In this document: piece after piece, positions 56,518 through 64,000 of the stretch | Layout: each line of letters starts with the position of its first letter | How positions within the stretch are numbered: position 1 is the stretch's first letter | Source: Nemertoderma westbladi | Lineage: Eukaryota > Xenacoelomorpha > Nemertodermatida > Nemertodermatidae | Assembly: GCA_032718475.1 (NCBI GenBank) | Contig: JAUCBJ010002853.1 | Span: forward strand, 60,724 to 124,723 | Direction: 5' to 3' | DNA length: 64,000 nt | Notes under the pieces: model-generated | What the model saw: the letters and a program-made list of their open reading frames with translations, nothing else | What the model was told of the DNA's origin: nothing | The model's database searches: none | Program-made: the position numbers and the translations under genes

Positions 56518-57069
56518 TTAATGGGGTATTTCATGTTCTTTCTTAGTTGTTCGGCTACTTTTTCTCAAACGAATCACTCCTGCACTGGCTAAGTTCATTA
56601 AAACGCTTGAGAGTTGTTTAAAAGAAATTCCATAATGCACATGTAAGGGTTTGGTAGTATCCAAAATAGCCTTGACTTCATCCACCACTGAATCACTCAA
56701 GCCTTCTTTAGCAAGAATGGTGACCTGCATTGTGTTTGGATCAGAGAGTGGGTTTTGGTCAAACCACTCTGTGATTTCAATGTCTGTGTTGATGGCATTA
56801 AGGGCAGTGCGTACGGCATGCATTGTGCCTTTATGACGATGGGCATCAATTGATATAGAAATGACAGAATGCTTCTTTTCAACTGACCAATCATCATTCC
56901 AAAAATCCACACTGAGTTCTTTTGCAAGATATGGAAGGAGTTGATCTGGAATGGTCTATGGGTTTTTGTTATGTTTAGGCGTGATAGGCAAACCATCTAA
57001 ACGTCCTCGGGTTGTTTGATCAACGATTACTTCTAGATTAGTGGAATTTTGAGGGAGTAAAGTATTCAT
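56518..57069 (-). pseudogene. P2-like phage tail protein I (baseplate), amber-interrupted
   Basis: From the ATG at 57069 the frame reads MNTLLPQNSTNLEVIVDQTT, meets TAG at 56,956-56,958, and goes on in the same frame as PDQLLPYLAKELSVDFWNDD, ISIDAHRHKGTMHAVRTALN and ITEWFDQNPLSDPNTMQVTI, ending at TAA 56,518. The [HRHKGT] motif and the following EW are hallmarks of gpI family tail proteins. About 183 codons with one nonsense codon. No other tail genes are seen, so a small prophage remnant is indicated. Confidence 0.82.
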
Positions 57070-57269
57070 ATGATCTATCTTAAAGAAAGAGGAAAGATCA
57101 GTTGATGGGGTATTTTGGAAGGGGCTACTCAGCAGTTTGAGAATTAAAGATTAAAAGCGATTTAAAAGGTTATTAATCGCCTCTTAATTTTTTAAAAACT
57201 TTCTACTTTCTTTCTGTTTTCTTTTCATTTGTGGTTCAAAACTATCTCAAAAAGGAAAGTTTTAAGGTT

Positions 57270-57420
57270 ATTTTTAGTTAGAAATGGAAAGCTTTTTCCA
57301 AAACAAACTTTAAAAGGTGTAGATAAAAAAATCGCCGTAATTTTTTGGTGTGTTTAGAGTTAGGGTGTTTTTGTTGGGTTGTTATTATTTTCGTTTCTTT
57401 CTGTGCCCTACAAATTCACC
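57270..57420. repeat. Dispersed non-coding repeat, copy C
   Basis: Includes TTCCAAAACAAACTTTAAAA (compare copy B), AAAAAAATCGCCGTAATTTT, GTGTGTTTAGAGTTAGGGTG and CCTACAAATTC (compare copy A around 10,165-10,260). No coding capacity. Confidence 0.5.
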
Positions 57421-57713
57421 ACCCATCCTAACCCTAAAAAACAACAACCCTGAAAAAATTTTTGACATTTAAAAATAAACTGTTAGCCTACCCGTGAACA
57501 AAAGTCTGGCTGTTTTCCATCAACATATAACCCATTGATCAGCAACAAATAATAAACTATTTATTTGGATGCTTTATAGATTATGTGATGTATAAGATAG
57601 AAGAATGTATACTTATGATGACTTTAAGCATTTATACTTATTTGATCAATATAATATTTAAATATTGATATATATCCCATGCAGTTTATAAAGACAGTAA
57701 AGGGTAAGGGGAA

Positions 57714-57740
57714 ATGAAAAAGACTAGCCCAACTAGTTAA
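57714..57740 (+). other. Possible 8-codon leader frame (MKKTSPTS)
   Basis: ATG preceded by AAGGGG, reading eight codons and stopping 20 bases before the giant gene ATG. ACTAGCCCAACTAGT inside it is a small inverted repeat. It might be a leader peptide or chance. Confidence 0.3.
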
Positions 57741-57760
57741 ACCCAGCGGAGGACTTAACA

Positions 57761-60700
57761 ATGTTACTTAGCGAAAAGCAGATATTACAGAACATTCAAA
57801 CAAAAATTGATACTTTAGATAAAGCGTTGGATGAATCGCCGCAAGGCGATGACAACCGGTTAAGCAGTGCTCAAATAAAGCTCATCAATTCCCTTCAACA
57901 AGACCTTTTTTATACTGTAGATCAGCACAGTGGCATTTTTTTAGATGGGCTTGTAAATAGCATTCGGGATGATGTTGGGGAAAATCAATTCAATAGTTGG
58001 CAGGATCGATTCAACACAGATAAAACACATAACAATAAGTTAGCAGTTGCACAAGAAATGTTGGAAGAGATTACCCCATCTTTTGCCACGTCACAGCAGC
58101 AGGTAACGATGAGACTTTCGACGGATACGGATAATCTGCCTCGTACGGTTAGGATGAGAACACAATGGCAGGGAGGGCATTGTACTATCATTGTAAATCG
58201 AGTTTTTGATTTTTCTACTGCGACACTATTTTCCACCATCGCCCATGAAATGCAACATGTCAAATTACGTCACCTCTGGAGCGTGGTGACGAACCCTGAG
58301 GAAACCTTTATTAGGTTAAGCGATAAAGAGAAATTGTTAGGCAATTTGGCAATTATTTTCGTTAAACATTTGCAGGCAATTGAACAGTCTCTTCCTAATG
58401 GAGCATTCTATTACCAAAGCATAGACGAATTACTGGCCTACAATTTACAAACAGCAGTTGGGTTCCGTATTTTTAATAGTGCACACGCGATAGATTACCA
58501 GATCACCAAACAGCTAGGCAGTGCATTTGAGAACGACAACTTCAGCGCACCACTAACCACTATCTTCCATCGAGCCAACTTTTTTAGGCTGATCGAAACC
58601 TTCCGGCGAATAGCTGCTCCACTGTCCGAAAAAAGCAAAGAATATTTGTGTAACATACTGATGAGGCACACTGATCCCACAGATTTTCAATACCTACAGG
58701 CAATTAAAATTAGAGAAGTTATTATAGATTTGGAACCACCCAAATACCTCGACCTGCCAATCACTGAGGATATACTTAAACACTTTAAAGCGCTTGTTCG
58801 ATCTATTGTGCCTTTTGAATTTGATGCATTTTGGCAGGAAAATTTTTTTATGCTTACTCTAGAACCTCCATTAACTTTTGAGGAACATTTTTCTACCTGG
58901 AATAAAGAAAAACAACAACACCTCATCCCCGCTATTATCAGTATATCACCTGAAACCAACCGTTACTTATATGTAAACGATGGGCAAACCAAACATCTGC
59001 TGGACACAGCCACCCAGCATTTAACCGATATCTTCACTAATTCTGATCAAACCCTTGAAAACTTTGTAGATGAATACCGAAAACTTGCCCCTTTTATCGA
59101 AGCGGTTCGACGTAACCCGGGCATGAGCATCGCTGATAATCTCGACTCCCCAGAATTCAAAACCGCCCTATTTAACGTCATCGACTTCATAGAGAATGCC
59201 AATACCCAAAACCTGTTGACAGCCCACATTCAACTGCAAACCTTGATTGGTGCGATAGAAGCGTATAGCTCAGGGGAAAACAACGTCAATCTGGAGCAAA
59301 ACAAGAAACTAGCGCAACTTAAACAAACCCTAAACACAATCGCGGAACCAGAAAATGATAGCTGGGTAAGGGATAACTACTATAAAATTGCACTCCTACA
59401 ATTACAATTTAAAGATTTGGTTGATGCTCTGAAAAAAAACCTGGCCACCCCAGTTACTCTTTTTGAACCGTTCGATCCCCTGGTTGAGGAGGTTCAAAGA
59501 CTTATCAATCAAGTAGAACCCCCGTTTAACCTTGCTGAAATCTCCCTAGCTGAAATCTCCCTAGCTGAAATCTCCATAGAAGATGTCGCTAAACTCCGCC
59601 TATACCAACTTGCTACAAAAATAACCACCCACAATCAGTGGGATAACCAGCTTGCTCTTATGCTGCCCCAACTGTTGGTGAAGGTGGAAGACTTCGACTA
59701 CCCCATTAACATCCTCTTTCAAAAAGACGGTCAAATACAAGTTAACAGTCAAGGCGAACAAATTTATCACTCCATCCACAACCCTGACAGCAACGAACAA
59801 ATTATTGAACTGGTGCTGATTAACCCGGATACAAACAATTCCCGCTGGGGCGTAAGCATCGAGGGGGCAGTCGAAACCTTCCCCGATTATCCACGACACA
59901 CTAGCTTTTACCGCGCTGTACTCACGGCGTGTTTGGTGTATGAAGAATACAGCGATGAAGACATCAGCGATGAAGAAATCAGCGACTTGCGTGAAAGCCT
60001 TTCAGACAACATCAAAGATAATCTGGAGGGGTTAGCTCCTTTTGCTGTTGAGAATTTTGATAGTTTAAAACAGGCGGATATACATCCAGATGATTTAGTA
60101 CAAATGATGGAAAACTTGGCCCTCCCCACCATACTCTCAAAAATACCCTCAGCCGTTCGCTTATTGACCCAATCGACGGCGAAATTATTAACGTATTCAC
60201 AAACTCGAACCATTGCACAATCATCAGTACTATCTGCCGAGTACCAACGAATAACAAATCTACTTCAAAAAAATATCCACATACTCTGGGAAAGCATCAA
60301 TCAAGGCCCTGGTCTTTCATCTATCATCAACAATCTCAATAACCCTGATTTTAATTCAACCCAAACCCTGTATCAACGGACTGTTGAACTACTGCAAGAA
60401 AACGCGATGCCAGATAGCACCTCCGCCCAAATTAGTACAGCCGTGCTTGAATTACTAAACGCCAACCCCGATCTTTTTAATTTCATCCCTGAAAATAAAA
60501 GACAAGCCACAATAGATGCGTTTAAAAAAGACCTGCTGGTCCCTTTAGCACTAGATTATCAACTCACCCAATATAACCACAATCTACTTGAAACCGTTCA
60601 AAACCTGTTTAATCAAACCAACTTTTTACAATTCGTCCAAGACGGACAAGCAGCGCTTAAATATCAGACATTTATAAACCCCCAACAATACCATAGCTAT

Positions 60701-63700
60701 ATCGCCAAAATCATTGAAAAAATCGCTTTAGCTTTAAAGATTAACAAAATCCCGCGATTAAACATTGTGGGACAACCCATACAAAACGAGCTGGGTGAAT
60801 TTGGGGTAGCCAGTTACCATCATCAGAAGAATCAAATAGCCATTGATTTAACTAAAATAGAGGATATTTATGACATGGTTGGAAAAATCACCCATGAACT
60901 GATCCATGCCCATCAATACCAACTCCTTGACCGATTTAATAGGGGTGAAATTTCTATCAACTCAGCGGACTACATCACGGTTTTACTACTGAAAGAAAGC
61001 CTTGAAAATCCCCAATTACCTTATGCAAGCAAATTATCTGAACGCTCAGCTCATACCATTGAACACCTAGCCGTTTTGCATCTGGAATCAAAATTAATGC
61101 CTGATCCAGATATTGATGCAAGTATCACAATCCGTTTAGACGCACTCAATGCTATATTTAATACCACTGAACTGCTAGAACTTCTTGCTCAGCCATCGCT
61201 GCCTTTATCAAGTAAAATATTCTTTCATTACCTAGAGACTCAGATCAACAAAACTGACACTGAAATTGAAGTTAGCGAATACCCTCAATTAAAACAAACC
61301 ATCAACACCCTCCCTAAAGACTGGAAGCACTACCTATTCGACCACAAGCCCGAACTGGCCAAAACCTTAGGCTTTGATGAGTCCGAACGATTTATCCGCG
61401 CCAATCAACGTGCCCTAGAACAAAGCTCGCTTGCTATCACCGAGCCTGTCTTGATCCTCACCGAAGCGGGCAAACAACATATCACGAATGCTCCCCTGAC
61501 AGATGGCATCAACTATATCAGTGTTGATATCAATCAGTATTTAAATAACATCAATCAAATCAATACAGAACAACTCAACCAATATTTGATCAGCCATATA
61601 CCAAATGCCAACTTTGATGCAATTGTAAATACCTACCAACAATGGGTACGTATTCACAAGGAACAACGCGAAGATGAGCGTTACGGACTATCCTCATCAT
61701 TACCGTTAGGAAAAGACATGCACCTCTACCTGCAATATCAAAACAATCAACTCTCAGGCCTACTCATTAGCCTGAAACTAATAAACAATAACGTTAACTT
61801 AATCACATTGGTCAGTGACCCTAACAAACAACGACAAGGACTCGCCACACAACTGGTTCAACACGCTAGTGCAGATGTCTTCAACAACCAGCCTGAAATT
61901 AACACCCTCTATGCCGATAAAATCATTCACACCGGGGCCACCCATGCCTTATTAAATAACTATTTTGAACCCTTTTATAATAATACCAATCAGGGGCGCC
62001 TCAATTACATGGGGGGCAATCCGCAACAGCGTACCTACCATGATCTGTACAATTATCTACCGCAAGCGCAAGGCGAAAATCTCCTGGTAAAAGTTGATGA
62101 ACCACAAGGTGCCGAAGCCGGCTTAAGCCCCAATCAAGCCCTAATCAACCAGCTTCAAGACTTGGCTCAAAATGGCCCCAACCTCGCTATTCAGGCTGAA
62201 ATTGAACAAGGGCTGGAAACACAACAATACAGCATGCTTGATATCATAGAGATCATTAATCAGCAACCACTCGGTACGCTTAACAAAAATCAAAGAGAAA
62301 ATCTCAACGCATCGCTGCAAGCGCTGAAAGTAAGCCAAGTATCAGAGCTTGTCACCCAACAAATCGATCAAATCATTGAGGCGCCCCAACAAGCTCTCAT
62401 CAATAAGGCCACCCAACTGATCAAAGCCTTTGGCCAAACCATCAGCAACAACACAGAACAACAAGCCAATGAATTTACTCAAGCCATTGGCCAATACGAT
62501 TGGCATACCATTAATCAGGCCTTTGAGGCAACACAATCAACCCTCAATCAAGCAGAGTCCAGCAAAGTGCTTAAAGCCTTAGAAACCTTCAGCATGCCTG
62601 TTGCACAAAAAGTTAAACTTTTGAGAATACACAGCAATACTTATGGTTTAGGGGGCGCGCCTGGGGACATGGATTTGTCAAATTCGCCTTTTGTAGAGTA
62701 TTTAAGGCAGTTTGCAAATGGTAAAAATGAAGATTCATATTTAAATTGGGTGCCTGAATCTTATGATGTATCGGTAGCTGAAGAACAAATTATTGCCAAT
62801 TCTATTAACGATATTTTAGGTGATACTACTATTAATTTTAGCGATTTAAAAACACGCATGAACGAATCAAATCATGCATTAAGTGATGAAAGGCTTCTAG
62901 CCTCATTATATTTTTCTGGCAATATAGAAAACGTTAGAATAGATCAGCTTTTTGAAAGACCTATAGACCTAATTTCTCTTAATCCAGATTTATCAATTGA
63001 GCAAAGGCAATTTAAAAATGCCTATCTGGCTAGTGTAATAGACCCTCTATTGGAAGGTTTTGATGTTCATTTTATAGAACAATATGCGAGGTTGGTCTCC
63101 AACGGAGTAGAAGGTCATCCAAGTATAGAAGATAGTACCCCTGCTCTAAAATCTTTGATAGAAGATGAAATACGCAAAATAATAAAGGGGATGAGTGAAC
63201 GTTTAGGTGTGCAAAAACCCACAGTAACTTTTGATAGTAACAGTCATACAGGCGAGAGTTCACAAACACTAGCATCTTATCGGCACAACTCCTATCAAAT
63301 TAATTTTACAGACAATTATTTAGACAGGATAATCAGTACCTCCGCAATAGAAGAAAACGATATTTTCAATCAACATCAGTGGCTTACTACGGCTGGGGTG
63401 CTTAGAAAAAAAATGTGTGCAGTAATTGCCCATGAGATGATGCACCTTGCTCAGCATCAATTCATTGACAATATGAAAGGTATACCAGGCTCTAATGCTT
63501 GGGTATTGGCGGGATTATACGCAATGACCCATCAACTGCGGTCTGACGCGACACCAAGCAATGAATTAATAGAAAATATAGCCTATAAAACTGGTTACTT
63601 TGTGGAATATATTTTAGAAGGTAACAAATCTAACGCTGAAAAACCACCAGAAATAGAATTTATTCTAGAAACCTATCAATCGATACTGGGTTCAAGATTT

Positions 63701-64000
63701 GATAGTTTTTTTGCAAAGCATTTTGTCAAACAGTACAAGCCTGACCTAACTATTACATTAGACATGCTGACAAACCAACAAAGCACAATCATCCCAATCA
63801 TAGCAGACAAACCATGGCTTTGGAGTGTTAGGCTAGCAGAAATCAAAACGCATCAAGATAAATTGGATAGTACAAAAAGAGTATTCGTGGATTCCATTAT
63901 CAGTATTTTGCCCATGGTTAGCAGCTTAGTTAAAAATACTGCTTTAACTGACAATGAGTATCAAGCATTTTTACAAGGGATAAAAAATAACCCTAATCAC
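57761..64000 (+). CDS. Giant protein with three metallopeptidase-like sites (incomplete at right edge)
   Basis: An uninterrupted frame of 2,080 codons, still open at the edge. No signal peptide and no membrane helix are seen, so it is either cytosolic or exported by a route not read from the N-terminus. Three zinc-protease-like sites occur: IAHEMQHVKLRH (His162) with ExxAY at Glu223; ITHELIHAHQYQ (His1045) with ExxAH at Glu1094; IAHEMMHLAQHQ (His1891) with ExxAY at Glu1938. Spacing and pattern fit gluzincins; the second and third are preceded by similar strands (ASYHHQKNQIAID, ASYRHNSYQINFT). A GNAT-like acyltransferase segment (PNKQRQGLATQLVQHA) lies near residue 1358. The remainder is mostly helical. 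The family is unrecognised. Proximity to phage remnants hints at an injected effector, but this is inference. Confidence 0.8.
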   Translation, partial: MLLSEKQILQNIQTKIDTLDKALDESPQGDDNRLSSAQIKLINSLQQDLFYTVDQHSGIFLDGLVNSIRDDVGENQFNSWQDRFNTDKTHNNKLAVAQEMLEEITPSFATSQQQVTMRLSTDTDNLPRTVRMRTQWQGGHCTIIVNRVFDFSTATLFSTIAHEMQHVKLRHLWSVVTNPEETFIRLSDKEKLLGNLAIIFVKHLQAIEQSLPNGAFYYQSIDELLAYNLQTAVGFRIFNSAHAIDYQITKQLGSAFENDNFSAPLTTIFHRANFFRLIETFRRIAAPLSEKSKEYLCNILMRHTDPTDFQYLQAIKIREVIIDLEPPKYLDLPITEDILKHFKALVRSIVPFEFDAFWQENFFMLTLEPPLTFEEHFSTWNKEKQQHLIPAIISISPETNRYLYVNDGQTKHLLDTATQHLTDIFTNSDQTLENFVDEYRKLAPFIEAVRRNPGMSIADNLDSPEFKTALFNVIDFIENANTQNLLTAHIQLQTLIGAIEAYSSGENNVNLEQNKKLAQLKQTLNTIAEPENDSWVRDNYYKIALLQLQFKDLVDALKKNLATPVTLFEPFDPLVEEVQRLINQVEPPFNLAEISLAEISLAEISIEDVAKLRLYQLATKITTHNQWDNQLALMLPQLLVKVEDFDYPINILFQKDGQIQVNSQGEQIYHSIHNPDSNEQIIELVLINPDTNNSRWGVSIEGAVETFPDYPRHTSFYRAVLTACLVYEEYSDEDISDEEISDLRESLSDNIKDNLEGLAPFAVENFDSLKQADIHPDDLVQMMENLALPTILSKIPSAVRLLTQSTAKLLTYSQTRTIAQSSVLSAEYQRITNLLQKNIHILWESINQGPGLSSIINNLNNPDFNSTQTLYQRTVELLQENAMPDSTSAQISTAVLELLNANPDLFNFIPENKRQATIDAFKKDLLVPLALDYQLTQYNHNLLETVQNLFNQTNFLQFVQDGQAALKYQTFINPQQYHSYIAKIIEKIALALKINKIPRLNIVGQPIQNELGEFGVASYHHQKNQIAIDLTKIEDIYDMVGKITHELIHAHQYQLLDRFNRGEISINSADYITVLLLKESLENPQLPYASKLSERSAHTIEHLAVLHLESKLMPDPDIDASITIRLDALNAIFNTTELLELLAQPSLPLSSKIFFHYLETQINKTDTEIEVSEYPQLKQTINTLPKDWKHYLFDHKPELAKTLGFDESERFIRANQRALEQSSLAITEPVLILTEAGKQHITNAPLTDGINYISVDINQYLNNINQINTEQLNQYLISHIPNANFDAIVNTYQQWVRIHKEQREDERYGLSSSLPLGKDMHLYLQYQNNQLSGLLISLKLINNNVNLITLVSDPNKQRQGLATQLVQHASADVFNNQPEINTLYADKIIHTGATHALLNNYFEPFYNNTNQGRLNYMGGNPQQRTYHDLYNYLPQAQGENLLVKVDEPQGAEAGLSPNQALINQLQDLAQNGPNLAIQAEIEQGLETQQYSMLDIIEIINQQPLGTLNKNQRENLNASLQALKVSQVSELVTQQIDQIIEAPQQALINKATQLIKAFGQTISNNTEQQANEFTQAIGQYDWHTINQAFEATQSTLNQAESSKVLKALETFSMPVAQKVKLLRIHSNTYGLGGAPGDMDLSNSPFVEYLRQFANGKNEDSYLNWVPESYDVSVAEEQIIANSINDILGDTTINFSDLKTRMNESNHALSDERLLASLYFSGNIENVRIDQLFERPIDLISLNPDLSIEQRQFKNAYLASVIDPLLEGFDVHFIEQYARLVSNGVEGHPSIEDSTPALKSLIEDEIRKIIKGMSERLGVQKPTVTFDSNSHTGESSQTLASYRHNSYQINFTDNYLDRIISTSAIEENDIFNQHQWLTTAGVLRKKMCAVIAHEMMHLAQHQFIDNMKGIPGSNAWVLAGLYAMTHQLRSDATPSNELIENIAYKTGYFVEYILEGNKSNAEKPPEIEFILETYQSILGSRFDSFFAKHFVKQYKPDLTITLDMLTNQQSTIIPIIADKPWLWSVRLAEIKTHQDKLDSTKRVFVDSIISILPMVSSLVKNTALTDNEYQAFLQGIKNNPNH
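59538..59580 (+). repeat. 15-bp tandem repeat in the giant gene
   Basis: GCTGAAATCTCCCTA occurs in close copies three times in a row, encoding AEISL-AEISL-AEISI. In-frame, so it only lengthens the protein. Confidence 0.8.

Larger units (their letters stand above)
57070..57760. promoter_or_regulatory. Upstream region of the giant gene
   Basis: 690 bases without a protein gene. It contains dispersed repeat copy C and an AT-rich stretch before a short leader frame. A ribosome-binding site GCGGAGG precedes the giant gene's ATG by seven bases. No clear sigma70 promoter is assigned. Confidence 0.4.

Noticed and set aside
57985-63275. Minus-strand frames of 60-101 codons across the giant gene
   Set aside because: All are antisense shadows of the long plus-strand frame and lack start context or family match.

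Overview
The window is a low-GC bacterial chromosome segment. Gene content and gene order (tig-clpP-clpX-lon-hupB-tRNA-tRNA-ppiD, thrB next to polA, an APH-type homoserine kinase, RNase E, HemN) point to a gammaproteobacterium. I cannot name a genus. Core genes are intact and tightly packed with short overlaps, but the segment also carries many broken genes: about ten genes with frameshifts or in-frame stops. This pattern suggests a lineage losing genes, perhaps host-associated; some of the one-base lesions could instead be assembly errors.

Layout. 1-12 kb: a partial nth, riboflavin genes (ribD, ribE, a ribBX-type fusion), a pentapeptide-repeat membrane protein, nnr and nadC, then cobU-cobT-cobC-cobS, which attach the lower ligand of cobalamin, then hemJ. 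10-12.3 kb is a gene graveyard (ClbS/DfsB-like and lipoprotein pseudogenes). 12.3-32 kb, nearly all on the minus strand: hisS, ppiD, tRNA-Asp, tRNA-Val, hupB, lon, clpX, clpP, tig, tRNA-Leu, a 1295-residue coiled-coil protein with a C-terminal formylglycine-generating-enzyme-like domain, a lipoprotein, nagZ-ampG-L,D-transpeptidase (peptidoglycan recycling and remodelling), a broken rlmD and cysM. 32-48 kb: an RNase E with almost no scaffold tail, a second decayed patch (34.2-35.7 kb), metG, mrp, dcd, gltX, a TIR-domain gene behind polA, cspA, thrB, hslV and hemN.

47.9-55.1 kb is a fossil chromosomal integron. The integrase gene is broken in three places. Next to it lies an array of plus-strand cassettes with attC-like sites: two NucS-like nucleases, a VOC protein, an FMN reductase, a pirin, a lipoprotein, an RCC1-repeat protein, an SDR and a small membrane protein. 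Most cassette genes are themselves broken.

55.5-57.1 kb holds phage remnants (a Dam-type methylase with an altered catalytic motif and a broken tail protein I). From 57,761 to the right edge runs one uninterrupted frame of 2,080 codons, still open. It encodes a giant protein with three separate HExxH ... ExxA[Y/H] metallopeptidase-like sites. It is the most unusual gene here.
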